This document shows positions 52,005 to 64,000 of a stretch of DNA of 64,000 bases, one piece after another. Position 1 is the first letter of the stretch, and the number at the start of each line of letters is the position of its first letter. The DNA is from Metamycoplasma alkalescens. GTDB taxonomy: Bacteria > Bacillota_I > Bacilli_A > Mycoplasmatales > Metamycoplasmataceae. The stretch is from the NCBI RefSeq assembly GCF_900476125.1, contig NZ_LS991949.1, positions 558,001 through 622,000 on the forward strand. Direction: 5' to 3'. Both the position numbers and the translations under genes were made by a program. The notes under the pieces were generated by a model. The model had not been told where the DNA came from and did no database searches. It was given only the letters and a program-made list of their open reading frames with translations.

Positions 52005-54260
52005 TCACAAGTATTTGATATTTGTTATTCTTTCTGAATCACTATCATTTTTAATTCCAAATTCTAAAGCTTCTTTCTCTCCGATGATAACACTATATTG
52101 TTTTGCTCTTGTAATCGCTGTATAAATTAATTTCTTGCTTAATAATTTTTTTGCTTCAGAAAATAAAACAACAATAACTGCTTTTGTTTCGCTTCCTTGA
52201 TATTTATGCACACTTGTGCAATAAGCTGGGTAAGTGTTTTCAAAAAAATTGCTTCGTGAATATGTGATGCTTTTTTTATCCTGATCAAAATCAACACCAA
52301 TATGGGTAAGAATTTTTTCTTTTTTTGTTTTAAGATTTCCAAAAACAAAACGCGAAATATAACCAATTTCCCCATTAAAAATTTTTTGTTTTGAATCATT
52401 AACTAAATTAATTACTTTATCATTTAAGGCAAGTTTTTTATCATGATATGTAATTATTTCTTGATTTTCTTTTTTTCTAAAATAATCATTTAATTCAATA
52501 TTTAGTTCATCAATCCCTGTTTGATATTTATAAATTGGACTTAGGACTGCAATTTCTTTTTTATCATATCCAGCTTCTAGCAATAAATCAATTTTTTTAA
52601 TTAATTCCTTTTTTAATAATTCAGGTTCACACTCAATAAATTGCGAGCTACTTCCATCAAAAAAAGGCATAAGTCCTTGATTAATTTTTAGAGCATCATG
52701 AACAATTTGATAATTTTCAGCTTGACGATAAATTTTTTCTAAAAAAATTGTTTCAAAAATTTTTGCGTCAATGAAATCATTAATTAAATAACCTGAGCCA
52801 ATTGCTGGCAATTGATCTTTGTCACCAACTAAAATAATTTTTTTTAATGACTTTTTAGAAAGACCTTTCAATAAATGATAAAAAAGTTCAAGTGAAACCA
52901 TTGAAAATTCATCAATGATTAAACAATCAATTGAAATTGGATTTTTTTCATTAATATAAAACTTATTTTCATCAGCATCTCATTGTAAAAAACTATGAAT
53001 TGTTTGGGCTTTAACGTCATTTTGTTTTGTATTAATATTAATTGTTGCTCGCCCCGTGGGGGTTAAAATTGCAATGTTTTCTTTGTCATATTTTTTTAGT
53101 AGATGATGAATAATTTCATTTGTAATTAAAGTTTTCCCTGTTCCTGGATTACCAGTAATTAAAAGTAATTTTTTTGCAAGTGCTTCTTTAATTGCTAATT
53201 CTTGTGTTTGATCAAAATTCATTGTTGGTTCAAACAAAATATCAAAATTAACATTTAAATTATTAATATGAATTAATTTATTAATGACATATTTTTCCAT
53301 ATAAATAATGTCACGAGTTGTGTAATAAATTCCATCATCATAAGCTAGTTCAATTAAATAAACTTTTTGAATTAATTCTTCTTTTGCAGCATTAAATTTA
53401 TTGATTTCTTTAAACAATTCTTGACCATAATTATTTTGAAAAAGTATTTTATATAAAAGTTCTTTTTTTATTCTTGTATTTCCAGATAAAAAAAAGTATT
53501 CTTGTAAATAATGGTATAAATATGTTGCATTTTTATAAGCAAAAGCTTCAGGATGATAATTTTTTACAATTTTATCCAGGTCAGTTAATCTTACTTTTTT
53601 ATCTTCATCTGCATCAAAATAATATTGATAAAAATTATCATGATATTCTTCAAGAAATTCATTGAGATTTTGAAATGTTTTTGCTATTTGCTTATAAAAA
53701 TTTAAACTCACATCAATTTTAAATAAGGCTGAAATATCAGAAATAAATGCATAATTTTCTTTTACAATTGAAACAAATTCATTTCAAGTTTCTTCCTCTA
53801 TTCCAAATAAGCTACCATTGATTCTTTGATTCTTAATAATTTTAAAAAAGAGGTCTTCTTTTAGTTCATTAACTAAAATTCCTGCTTTGGAATCAACTAG
53901 TTTTTTAAAAATTGGTAATCTTAACACACGAACTAGGTAATTTAGTTTATTAATCTCAGTTTCTTTATTTTTAATTGGTAAGATTTCTGAAGATAAATCA
54001 ATTAAATAACTATCAGGATATTTTGAAACTTGATTTTTAATCAAACTAAGTTGATAATCTTGCTCTTCAAAAACAATTTTTGAATCAGCAAAAAGATTAT
54101 TTTTAAAAGTTATGGAAATTCCTTCATATTTATTCAATGAAACAGGATTAAGATCATCGTTTTTTTTGATATAAAAAGAGACAATCAATGTTTTTGAATC
54201 ACTTGATTGCCAAAGAATTTTCTTAAACTGCCCAATAACTTTTGAAGTTTGTCTTTCCAT
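52005..54260 (-). CDS. recD2: RecD2-type SF1B DNA helicase
   Basis: 751 residues with two UGA-Trp codons. N-terminal domains as in RecD2/TraA, then Walker A ITGNPGTGKTL, Walker B LIIDEFSMVS, motif III GDKDQLPAIGSG, and the C-terminal YCTSVHKYQGSE and YTAITRAK motifs. It is a 5'-3' helicase without RecBC partners, implicated in replication-fork repair. Shorter than D. radiodurans RecD2 but with all helicase motifs. First gene of a four-gene operon and divergent from serS. Confidence 0.9.
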
Positions 54261-54387
54261 TATCTTTTAAATTGTAACATAAACACCCATTTTATTCCTT
54301 TTTTAAAAATAAGTTATCTTTTGGGTTTTTCATTAATTTTTTTGAACAAAAAAAGTATAAAATTTAAACTAATATAAGGAGAATTAA

Positions 54388-55653
<1,266 letters not shown>

Positions 55654-55655
55654 AA

Positions 55656-55690
55656 ACAACGAAATACAAAAAATGTATTCGTGTTTTTTT
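55656..55690 (+). terminator. serS terminator
   Basis: Stem cgaaataca / tgtattcg with one bulged base and an A-rich loop, followed by seven T. Confidence 0.7.
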
Positions 55691-55767
55691 AATTTGATTT
55701 TAAAATCAAACAATAGAAAATCTCATCTAATTTAAGTTATTCATTAATTTAATATAAAATGTATTAT

Positions 55768-57498
55768 ATGAAAAGAGTTAAAAAAAATATTTTGTTTTTA
55801 ATGGGTTTAATAGGAATGATTTCACCACTTACAATTTTGTCAGCAAAATGTGAGAATAGAAATGATGAAGCTAAAAACACTAATGAAAATGAAAATAATT
55901 CAAGTAATAGAGATGATACAAGTCAAGATTCAAACAATGATAAGAATGAAATAATTCCTAACCCTTCGCCAAATCCAAGTCCAATTCCAGTTCCTGATCA
56001 TTCAAACAATGACAAAGACAATCAAAATTCAAATCCAAATCCAAATCCTCAGCCTCAACCTCAACTAAAACCAAATAACCAATGAAGTGAAGAATCTAAG
56101 GAAGTTGAAGGACTAAGTTTTGACAAATATAGTGAACTGGCTAATTTTTATAGGCTTACCAATGAATTAACAGTAGAAGAAGCAATTTCAAAAATAATTA
56201 ATAAAGAAGAAAATGGAATTAAAATATCAAATATAAAAATTATTGCTTTTGATGAATCAAAAGGAACTCTTTCAATTTCAATTGGTATTGAAGAAAAAGA
56301 TTTTAAAGTATCAAATAAAGAAATTAATATTTCTGGGTTCAAAAAAATTGAAATATTTGATGAAAATTCAATATCAATATTTATAGATAATGAAAAACTT
56401 TTTGAGCAAAATAAAAAGATAGTAGATATTGAAAACAAGGACTTAGAAAGTTATATTAAAATAATAGGAATTAGTAGTTTAGGAAATAAGATAAATATAA
56501 TTGGTCAAATAAAAAAACACCCAAAAAATTATTTTGTTGATCACGAAAATAAAATTAAATTCTCTAATAGTAAAAAAGAAGGAATAAATTTTGAATTAAA
56601 TATAAATTATGATAGAAAAGTAAACAATAATGTTGAAAAAATTTCAAAAAAGATCAAAGTCATAAATAAAAAAATTCAAAATAAAGATTGAGATAATAAA
56701 AAAATTTTAGATCATTTAATTGATAATTACATTACCATAAAAAATGACATAGATTTTAATAGATATCCTTCATTTTTTTTAAATAGTCTAAGAAATACAA
56801 AGAAAGTTGCTGACAACTTTTTAAATAATGAGAAGGAAGACTATTTCAATAAAAATGATGGTTTAAGAATTGAATTTGCTAATGAAGATCTAAATATTGA
56901 TGACCAGTTAGGAGAATTAGATATCACATTTAGTCTTAAAATAAAAGAAGATAATGGTGTTGAAACTTATTCCAAAACAAAAAAAATCAAAATTCAAGGA
57001 TTTAAAAAATTAACAATTGATTATTTGAATAACTATTTTAATTTAAGAATAGACACAGTAAGTGAAAGTGGAAAAAAATTTGCTGCAAATATAAAAAAAT
57101 ATTACCTAAAAAATAAGACTTTAGATTTTAACTATGTAATTAGGCATTTGAATAAAAGTGAAAGCAATAAAAAGACACTTCTAAGTTTAATTGATACTTT
57201 TGATAATCTTAATACTACAGAATTAAAAATATTTAAAAATTCAATAATAAAATTAGATGCTAATTCAAAAGATATTGAAGAAGTTATAAGAAATGGAACT
57301 CAAATAAATTTTTTAAATAGTGAAGATTCAGATAATTTTGAAATTGAAAATTTAGCTGTAAATTTCAAAAGTTTAAAAATTGATGATAATAGAAACAATA
57401 TGGTTTGATTGAACTATGATTTAGAAATATCTCTTAACCCTAGGTCAGAACATCAAAAAAATATAATAATTCCAAAAAGCACTTTCTTCATTTTTTAA
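55768..57498 (+). CDS. Large lipoprotein of unknown family
   Basis: 576 residues. Signal peptide with lipobox TILSAKC, a long linker rich in Asn, Pro and Gln (NPSPNPSPIPVP, then NPNPQPQPQL), then several beta-rich modules that each end in a phrase such as INISGFKKIEIF, KIKIQGFKKLTIDYL or LKEI-like, suggesting three or four related ~110-residue domains. Three UGA-Trp codons. Loosely similar in layout to LppA/P72-type mycoplasma lipoproteins, but I cannot assign it. Start taken at ATG 55768 (MKRVKKN), since the ATG 9 bp upstream adds only MYY. Only 31 bp separates its stop from the toxin-like gene. Confidence 0.75.
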
Positions 57499-57529
57499 AA
57501 ATTCAGAAATTTTTTACTAAAATCAAAAT

Positions 57530-58222
57530 ATGAAGACAATATATTTAGAAATAGTATTAACATTGAAAACATGAAAAGAAGTAAAAAATATTGATAGAAA
57601 ATCATTACCAGCAATGAATCTTGATTTTTTTCCTTTTTCTAATAAAAAAAGAGTCTTTTTTGATGAAAATACACAAAGTTTTTATGTTACAAAAAAAGAT
57701 AAATCAAATTTTTGAAAAATAAATGTTAAATTTGAATTAATTAAATTTAATGAAAACTTAATATCATTTTTAGAATCTATATATAGTCAATCAATAAAAA
57801 AATTAAAACTTCTTTTTAATATAAAAAATGACGATGATATTCGTTTTAAAGAAAAGGAGCCTGGAAGTCTAATGGGTTCTCTAACATCAATAGTTAATCA
57901 TTATTGTTATATTGACGAAGAAATTGATATATTTGATTTTATAACAGATATATTCATAAGATTATTAAATGGTCATTTCTTTTATGATGGTAATAAAAGA
58001 GGAGCTCTAATGTTTGCAGTGCAATTATTAAAATTTTTAGGATATTACTTTTATTGAAATGATAATAATAATACAATGTTTATTTCTGATATATATTCAA
58101 AATATTTGGAAAAAGAATTAAAAACATTTGTTAAAAAATTAGAAAATAAAGCAAATATGGGAAATACTAAAAAATCAATAAAGGAATGAATTTACAAAAA
58201 CATAATGATAAATCTTTGATAA
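57530..58222 (+). CDS. Doc/Fic-type death-on-curing family protein
   Basis: 230 residues when five UGA codons are read as Trp; a standard-code scan shows only a 61-residue piece. The catalytic motif is HFFYDGNKRGALMF (His149), matching the Doc form H-x-F-x-D-G-N-K-R of the Fic superfamily. Doc phosphorylates EF-Tu and is the toxin of type II systems; other Fic proteins AMP-ylate targets. The N-terminal ~110 residues are unusual and contain no recognisable inhibitory (S/T)xxxE(G/N) helix. No Phd-like antitoxin lies directly upstream. Two small unknown genes follow and could supply one. Confidence 0.78.
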
Positions 58223-58314
58223 ATTTGCAAAAATATTATTAAATTGTTATATTCAATGCTAACAAAAGTTTGATAAAATTAAATTAAAGATTCTATGATA
58301 AGGAGGCAACAAAA

Positions 58315-58464
58315 ATGGACAAATGACCAAAAGGAACTTTTGTAGAAAATTCAAAAAGATTTACCGATAAAAAACTAATGATGAAAATTATTGAAAAAAA
58401 TCTGGACGATACAATGAAAGATAAAAATTTTGTTGAACTTCTAAAAAGATTGGATAAATCATAA
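58315..58464 (+). CDS. 49-residue unknown protein
   Basis: MDKWPKGTFVENSKRF..., basic in the first half and helical in the second (KIIEKNLDDTMKDKN). It has an excellent ribosome site (AAGGAGG, 8 nt before the ATG), so it is probably expressed, yet a UGA-Trp at codon 4 makes it invisible to standard scans. No family recognised. Size and position after the Doc-type gene make it a candidate antitoxin, which is inference only. Confidence 0.6.
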
Positions 58465-58493
58465 TTTTTAAATGAATGATAAAAAAGTAAAAA

Positions 58494-59072
58494 ATGAATT
58501 TCTTAAATAAAAACAAATTAAATTTTTTAATCAAATATGAAAAAGATCTTAATATAGATCAAATTTTGGATTTATTTGAAAATAAAATAAAGACTATTGA
58601 AAATCCAAAAAATCAAGAAGAATATGTAAATTTATTATTTGAAATTATTAGTGAAATGACATATTTAGATGACCAAATTAATGCAAAAATTTATAAATCA
58701 ATATTGTCTTTTGATATTAATAAATTAGAACAAATTAAGAAATTTATTCAAAAATGAAAACAGATTGATAAGGTTGAATTTAATCAACAAATATTCGGAA
58801 CTTCAATTAATTTTATGATGAGTGATCGAGAAATATATGAAGCTGAAAATCTTTATGATCTAATTGATGAATCAATTAAAAACCATGGGATGGTAAGTGA
58901 ATTTATTCATTTAGTTGGCCCATGATTTAGCTCTTCTGGTCAATATTTAGAATTAAATGACAGTGTAACTGGATTTAAAAACCAATATGAAAAAAGTGAT
59001 TTAATAAATGAATTTAAAAAAGAACTTGCAAAAAGAGACTTTGATGATTTATTAAACCCAGATTATTACTAA
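58494..59072 (+). CDS. Hypothetical helical protein
   Basis: 192 residues: MNFLNKNKLNFLIKYEKDL, a helical acidic/basic middle, then after two UGA-Trp codons a segment FGTSINFMMSDREIYEAENLYDLIDES and GPWFSSSGQYLEL near the end. No signal peptide or membrane segment. No known family. The start has a poor ribosome site and lies 29 bp after the 49-residue gene, so the two may be translated from one mRNA. Confidence 0.65.
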
Positions 59073-59112
59073 TTTTTATAAAAATAATCTTAATTATTAT
59101 GGAATTAAAAAA

Positions 59113-59156
59113 ATGAAGTTTTAAGATAGAAAAAATCTTTTAACTTCATTTTTATT
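59113..59156. terminator. Strong bidirectional terminator
   Basis: Stem aatgaagttttaagat / atcttttaacttcatt with a short A-rich loop and T-runs on both strands, between the island genes and the convergent vapD. Confidence 0.85.
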
Positions 59157-59468
59157 TTAATCTTCTTCAATAATATAGTCTGTAAAAATTGATAAATCCT
59201 CCATTTTAAAAACATGAAAAGAAACTAATGATTTTTTAAATCAATTTATTGTTCTTAAATGTTGTAAGGCTTTAGTAATTTGTAACAAATTATTTATTGA
59301 TCTTGAGAAATAGAAACTGTTTGATAATCAATGAAAACCATAATGACGTAAGATATCACGAATATCTTCATATGCTTGCTTATAGTTTTCTTTATCAATA
59401 TTTTCTTTTTCTTTTGTATATTCTCTAATTAAGTTTTCTTTTTTTAAATAAAAAACTAATCCATACAT
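59157..59468 (-). CDS. vapD: VapD-family ribonuclease-like protein
   Basis: 103 residues with two UGA-Trp codons, so a standard scan misses it. MYGLVFYL is the first beta strand; AYEDIRDILRHYGFHWLSNSFYF, TINWFKKSLVSFHVFKMEDLSIFT follow the VapD consensus (AYxDIxxxLxxYGFxxxQGSVY ... WFxxSVxxxxxFxxxxxxDFT). VapD proteins have a Cas2-like ferredoxin fold and purine-specific RNase activity and can act as toxins. The usual acidic residue in the first strand (AFDL) is replaced by FYL here, so catalytic competence is uncertain. Start at ATG 59466-59468 after AAGGAA. Confidence 0.75.
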
Positions 59469-59555
59469 AATTAATTCCTTAAATATTGCGCTAATTAATT
59501 ATATCATAATCATTTTTTAATCCTTGTGGGGTCAATTTTGAGAAATATAAATTAT

Positions 59556-62477
59556 TTAATTGATCAGTTTTTTAGCTTCAGTTAGATTAACACTGAAAAA
59601 ACTAGTTACCCCTCTTTTTTGCATGGTTGCACCATATAATTTATCAACTCTTTCCATTGTTCCTTGACGGTGTGTAATCACAATAAACTGTGTATTTTCT
59701 TTTAAGTTTTGTAAAAATTCTGCAAAACGGATCACATTTGCTTCATCTAAAGCCGCTTCAACTTCATCCAAAATACATAATGGTAATGGTTTGGCTTTCA
59801 AGATTGAAAATAGCAATGAAATTGCAATCAAGGCTTTTTCACCCCCTGAAAATAGTTTCAAATTTTTAATTGATTTTCCAGGAGGTTGAGCCATAACATC
59901 AATCCCACTTTCTAATAAGTTATCAGGATCAGTGTATCTTATTTCAGCCGTTCCACCCCCAAACATTTTTGAAAATACATATTTAAATTCTTCATTTGCA
60001 AGCGAAACAGTTTCAGTAATTCTTTGAATAATAATTTTATCCATTTCATCAATTACTTCTTCAATTGTTCTTTTAGCTTCAATGATATCTTTTTCTTGTG
60101 TTTTAACTTCATTGTAACGACTTTCGACTTCTTCTAATTGCGCAATTGAGTTTAGATTAACATAACCCAATTCTTTAATATCATTTTTTAAATCATCAAC
60201 AATTTTTCTAGCAACTTCAAAATCAATATCAGGATTATAAAATTCTTTAGCCGTTTCAAAAAGCATATTATATTGCTCTGCTAATCTTTTTGTAATGTTA
60301 TTAATCATTACTTCTGATTTGGTTTTTTCAGCAATCTTATTTGCATTATTAGTAATCAAAATATTAAGTTCATTGTTTGCAATACTTTTTTTTGTGTTTG
60401 CATCTGAGAATTCTTTTTTGGTTGTTTGTAGTAATTCATTTTGTGAATTTCTAGTTGCAATTAAATTACTTTTTTCAAGAATTAATTTTTGAATTTCTGA
60501 AGCAATATCAACAACTTTTAATTCATCAATTTTTTCATCACTAATGCTTTCATATTTGATTCTTAACTCATCAAATTTAGTTTCATTACTTTCTAAAAGA
60601 AATTCTTGTTTTCTAATGTCTAAACTAATATTTGATAATAAAATTCCTAAGTTTTTTTCTTCTTGTTCTAAATTAATATAGATTTCATTTTTTTGTGCAA
60701 TGTCACTTAGAATACTTGGTTTTTGCGATTCTAAATCTTTAATTTGCTCATCCAAACCCAACAATGAGGAATCTTCATTTTTTTGTCCCCCACTTAGAAC
60801 ACCACCAACACGAATGATATCGCCATCAAGCGTTACAACCATGTATCTTTTTTCTAATAATTTTGAAATTTTATTTGCATTTTCAATATTATCAACAACT
60901 AAAATATTGCCCAATAAGAATTTTTTTAGAATTTCATACTCTTTTTCTACAACGACTAAATCTGAAGCAATACCAATAAATCCTTTTTGCGTTTGTGCAG
61001 CAATTGCATAATGTTCAACAACATGCTTTGGAGCAATTGAACCTAAAGGAATAAAAGTTGCCCTTCCACCATTATTATTTTTTAAAAATTCAATCGCTTT
61101 AACTGCTGTTTCTGAGTTGTCCACAACAATATGATGCAAAGCATTTGCCAATATTGTTTCAATTGCAATTTTGTATTGTGTATCAACTCCAATAAGATCA
61201 ATTACTAATGCTTTAAATCCTTTAAATAAATGCGCATTATTAACAATATTTCTTGTTCCTTTTTGTAGATTATTTCTTGAATTTTTAATGTTTAATAAGT
61301 AATCTAATTTTGAATTTATTTTTTGTACTTTATCTTTTTGAAAATCAATCTCATTTTTGATATCTTGTTTTTTTGCAGCGATAGCAACAATTTTTTCATT
61401 AAGACTGTTGATTTCTTGTTTTTGTTTTTGAATAAATTCTTTTATGATTGAAATTTTTGTATGAATAGAACTTAATTCATCTTTTAAAGCAGCTTTTTTT
61501 TGTTTATTATCAACAGTTATTTCACCATTAATTAGCATCTCACGATGTTTTTCTTCTCTTGCTGCCCGAATTTCTAGGTTTGTGATTTGATTTGTTATTT
61601 CATCAATTTGGGTGCTTAATTTTGTAATTGTTGAATCTAAATTTGCCATTAAATCACTTTTTTGTTCAACAATGTCCGAATACATTTTTATTTTTATTTC
61701 TAAATCTTCTTTTTCTTGACTATAAGTTAAAGATTCAGTACTTAATTTTTCAAGATTTTGTGAATGTTCAATAAAATCATGAATCAACAAAGACACTTCA
61801 AGATCTTTTAGTTCCTGGGTTTTTTGAGTATAAATTTTTGCTTTTTCAGCTTGCTTTTGTAATGGTTTAATTTGTTTTTCTAACTCTTGAACAACAATTT
61901 CAATTTGATTTAGTGCTTCTTGTGTTCTTTCTAATTTACGCATTGCTTCTTGTTTTTTTGAACGATACATCGAAGTTCCTGATGCTTCTTCAAAAATTTC
62001 ACGCCGTCTTTCAGGTGTAGCTTCAGCAATATCCGAAATTGTTCCTTGACTAATAATTGCTAAAGAAGATTTTGAAATTCCACTTTGCATGGCAATTTCT
62101 TTAATATCTCTTTGACGCGCAATCTCACCATTAATGTAATATTCATTTGATCCTTTACCTCGATTTAAGACACGTGATATTGTAAAAAAATCATCTTGAA
62201 CACTAATTGCCCGATCTTTATTATCAAATGTTAAAACTACCTCAGCACGATCCATTTCTTTTTCTGTTTTGGAACCAGCAAAAATAACATCTTCCATGTT
62301 ATCTCCACGTAGTGCTTTAGAACTAGTTTCACCTAAAACCCAACGAATTGCATCATTTATGTTTGATTTTCCTGAACCATTTGGTCCAATAATTGCTGCA
62401 ACTCCGCCATTGAATTTTAAGGTGATTTTATCTGCAAATGATTTAAATCCGTGAGCTTCTACTTGTATTAATTTCAT
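59556..62477 (-). CDS. smc: Chromosome segregation protein SMC
   Basis: 973 residues. N-terminal Walker A IIGPNGSGKSN, long coiled coils, a hinge around residues 400-500 (FKGFKALVIDLIGV ... GRATFIPLGS ... VVTLDGDIIRVGGVLSGG), and the C-terminal signature LFSGGEKAL with Walker B PLCILDEVEAALDE. ATP-dependent DNA compaction and chromosome segregation with ScpA/ScpB. Shorter than B. subtilis SMC (about 1,186) because the coiled-coil arms are reduced, as in other mycoplasmas. No UGA codons at all, unlike most neighbours. TATAAT at plus 62539-62544 is a likely -10. Confidence 0.95.
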   Translation of the reverse strand: MKLIQVEAHGFKSFADKITLKFNGGVAAIIGPNGSGKSNINDAIRWVLGETSSKALRGDNMEDVIFAGSKTEKEMDRAEVVLTFDNKDRAISVQDDFFTISRVLNRGKGSNEYYINGEIARQRDIKEIAMQSGISKSSLAIISQGTISDIAEATPERRREIFEEASGTSMYRSKKQEAMRKLERTQEALNQIEIVVQELEKQIKPLQKQAEKAKIYTQKTQELKDLEVSLLIHDFIEHSQNLEKLSTESLTYSQEKEDLEIKIKMYSDIVEQKSDLMANLDSTITKLSTQIDEITNQITNLEIRAAREEKHREMLINGEITVDNKQKKAALKDELSSIHTKISIIKEFIQKQKQEINSLNEKIVAIAAKKQDIKNEIDFQKDKVQKINSKLDYLLNIKNSRNNLQKGTRNIVNNAHLFKGFKALVIDLIGVDTQYKIAIETILANALHHIVVDNSETAVKAIEFLKNNNGGRATFIPLGSIAPKHVVEHYAIAAQTQKGFIGIASDLVVVEKEYEILKKFLLGNILVVDNIENANKISKLLEKRYMVVTLDGDIIRVGGVLSGGQKNEDSSLLGLDEQIKDLESQKPSILSDIAQKNEIYINLEQEEKNLGILLSNISLDIRKQEFLLESNETKFDELRIKYESISDEKIDELKVVDIASEIQKLILEKSNLIATRNSQNELLQTTKKEFSDANTKKSIANNELNILITNNANKIAEKTKSEVMINNITKRLAEQYNMLFETAKEFYNPDIDFEVARKIVDDLKNDIKELGYVNLNSIAQLEEVESRYNEVKTQEKDIIEAKRTIEEVIDEMDKIIIQRITETVSLANEEFKYVFSKMFGGGTAEIRYTDPDNLLESGIDVMAQPPGKSIKNLKLFSGGEKALIAISLLFSILKAKPLPLCILDEVEAALDEANVIRFAEFLQNLKENTQFIVITHRQGTMERVDKLYGATMQKRGVTSFFSVNLTEAKKLIN

Positions 62478-62803
62478 TCTTGTTTGTTCTCCATAAATTT
62501 AATCTTTTTTTAATTACAAATAACTTACTTTAAAATAAATTATAGTAGTAACTAAAAAAATATCAATAATAATTAATTTATTGAACATTTATAATTAAAA
62601 TCTATCTGAAAAATAGTCGATGAATTTTAGATTTTATAATCTATAAAAAATTCAAATAAAAACAAAAAATCAGTTCACTAGATTCAATAAATTCAATAAT
62701 TTGATTTTTTTTATTGTTTTATCCTAGGAAATTACTAATTTCAATTTAAAATAAGGTGCAATATTTGATAAAATTTATATTTAAAATAAAAGAGGTATGA
62801 TAA
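62478..62803. other. Divergent promoter region between smc and a membrane protein gene
   Basis: Holds the smc promoter (minus-strand TATAAT at 62539-62544) and, for the plus strand, a ribosome site AGAGG at 62789-62794. The middle shows no gene or clear structure. Confidence 0.5.
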
Positions 62804-63325
62804 ATGTCAAATCACAAAAAATGAAAGAATAAAAAAATAAATATTAATAATTATCAAAGCTTTGAAATCAAAAAAGAAAAAAGAACTCTTTCAGATTCAT
62901 GAAAAACTGCTTTAACAAGTTTATTTTTAATTGCAATACCTTCATTTATTTTATTTTTGTTAATTGGAAAAGATGGTTGAATTATTCCAACAACCAAAAA
63001 TTTTGCAAGATGAGAACTTTTGTTACCAGTTGCAATTCTAATTGCAACATTGCAAACGTTAGTTGCTTGCTTACTAATTTTTAAATTTAAAGCACTGAAA
63101 AGAAATTCCTTAATTTTTTTAGTCCCATTTGCAATTGCAATGTCATCTTTCGTTGTATCATCTGGTGCAGAAAGTTGAATATATCGGGTATTACCTGCTG
63201 TTGGTTTAGCATTATTGGCACTTCCTATTTTGTTAGTTATTAAAAAAATAGAAAAAAATATCGACAATAAAAAAAGAATTGAACTAGAAAAATTAGAAAA
63301 AGAACAAAAATCATTACTAGACTAA
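62804..63325 (+). CDS. Four-span membrane protein of unknown function
   Basis: 173 residues with four UGA-Trp codons. A basic cytosolic N-terminus (MSNHKKWKNKKI), then about four hydrophobic spans (FLIAIPSFILFLLIG; LLLPVAILIATLQTLVACLLI; SLIFLVPFAIAMSSFVV; VLPAVGLALLALPILLV), then a highly charged C-terminal helix (KKIEKNIDNKKRIELEKLEKEQK). No transport or enzymatic motif is visible. Followed 41 bp later by glyA, probably on the same transcript. The large minus-strand ORF over this gene is only a shadow. Confidence 0.75.
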
Positions 63326-63366
63326 TTTAAGTTTAGTTTTTTTATTTTTATATAAAGAGGTTGAAT

Positions 63367-64000
63367 ATGTATAAAAAAATATCGCTACATGACAAAGAAA
63401 TTGCGCAAATTATTGAAAATGAATCTAAAAGACAAGAAGAACATATTGAATTGATTGCTTCTGAAAACTATGTTTCTGAAGATGTATTGAATGCTGTAGG
63501 TTCATGTTTAACCAATAAATATGGTGAGGGTTATCCCGGAAAAAGATATTATGGTGGTTGTGAATACATTGATCAAATTGAGCTACTAGCACAAGAGCGA
63601 GCAAAAAAACTTTTCAATGTTAAATTTGCTAATGTTCAACCATATTCTGGTTCTGTCGCCAATGCTGCTGTTTATATGTCGCTTTTAAATCCTGGTGACA
63701 AGGTTTTAGGATTATCACTTGATTCAGGTGGACATTTAACACATGGGTATAAAATCTCATTTAGCGGTATTTTTTATGAATCTTATACATACAGTGTTAA
63801 TGAAGACGGAATAATTGACTTCAACGAAGTTCTAAAAATTTCTAAAAAAGTTAAACCTAAAATGATCATTTGTGGTTATTCAGCTTATTCGCAAATTGTT
63901 GAATTTGATAAGTTTAAAAAAATTGCTGATGAAGTTGGTGCTTACTTATTTGCTGATATTTCACACATTTCAGGGTTAGTAATTGCTGGATTGCACCCTT
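63367..64000 (+). CDS. glyA: Serine hydroxymethyltransferase (runs off the window)
   Basis: The first ~211 residues of [66 protein letters not shown] and DISHISGLV. The PLP-binding Lys lies beyond the window end. Interconverts serine and glycine with transfer of a one-carbon unit to tetrahydrofolate, supplying the formyl groups used by Fmt. No UGA in the visible part. Weak GAGG site before ATG. Confidence 0.97.
   Translation, partial: MYKKISLHDKEIAQIIENESKRQEEHIELIASENYVSEDVLNAVGSCLTNKYGEGYPGKRYYGGCEYIDQIELLAQERAKKLFNVKFANVQPYSGSVANAAVYMSLLNPGDKVLGLSLDSGGHLTHGYKISFSGIFYESYTYSVNEDGIIDFNEVLKISKKVKPKMIICGYSAYSQIVEFDKFKKIADEVGAYLFADISHISGLVIAGLHP

Noticed and set aside
59157-59468. VapD as a Cas2 of a CRISPR system
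   Set aside because: It shares the Cas2-like fold but its sequence follows VapD, and no repeats or cas1 are present.
62854-63267. 137-codon minus-strand ORF near glyA
   Set aside because: It overlaps a plus-strand membrane-protein gene with UGA-Trp codons, a ribosome site and clear hydrophobic spans; the minus frame has no such support.

Overview
The window is a piece of a very AT-rich Mollicutes (Mycoplasma-type) chromosome. Most long genes are only open when UGA is read as tryptophan; with the standard code ftsH, serS, recD2, smc-neighbouring genes and many lipoproteins would be broken into pieces, while conserved motifs run straight through the UGA codons. The abundance of surface lipoproteins, the DUF285, DUF31 and lipoprotein-17-type families and a MYPU_1760-type metalloprotease fit the M. 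hominis/M. bovis/M. synoviae side of the genus. I cannot name the species from the sequence alone.

Layout. 1-9.3 kb is a surface/virulence region: a relic of a small coiled-coil protein, a transglutaminase-like lipoprotein, an IS3-type transposase remnant, a DUF285 relic and an intact DUF285 surface protein, a DUF31 serine protease related to the mycoplasma immunoglobulin protease, and a decayed repeat-rich lipoprotein. 9.3-18.3 kb is accessory: an AAA/DUF4143 ATPase with repeated operator-like sites, two tandem S41 peptidase lipoproteins, a YitT fragment, a lipoprotein, a truncated AbiEii nucleotidyltransferase and an unidentified structured small RNA. 18.3-37 kb is mostly housekeeping: infC-rpmI-rplT, a second DUF285 lipoprotein killed by a nonsense codon, rpe-rsgA-prkC, gmk, rsmD, a zinc metalloprotease, fmt-ung, two tandem leucyl aminopeptidases, an ECF transporter S component, gyrA and trmB.

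37-48 kb is a lipoprotein cluster and the most interesting part. Four paralogues share a repeated ~75-80 residue domain and a common upstream element (TATAAT -10 box, then a conserved inverted repeat at a fixed distance). One has a pure A16 spacer between -35 and -10, one is switched off by an A9 tract just after the lipobox cysteine (A8 would restore it), and one carries three near-identical 249-bp tandem repeats. Two further lipoproteins share an identical 127-bp 5' end. Together this looks like an antigenic-variation locus that uses promoter slippage, coding-frame slippage, repeat-number change and recombination.

48-64 kb returns to core genes (recD2-pth-tilS-ftsH, serS, smc, glyA) interrupted by a small island with an unrecognised lipoprotein, a Doc/Fic-type toxin, two small unknown genes and a VapD-type ribonuclease.
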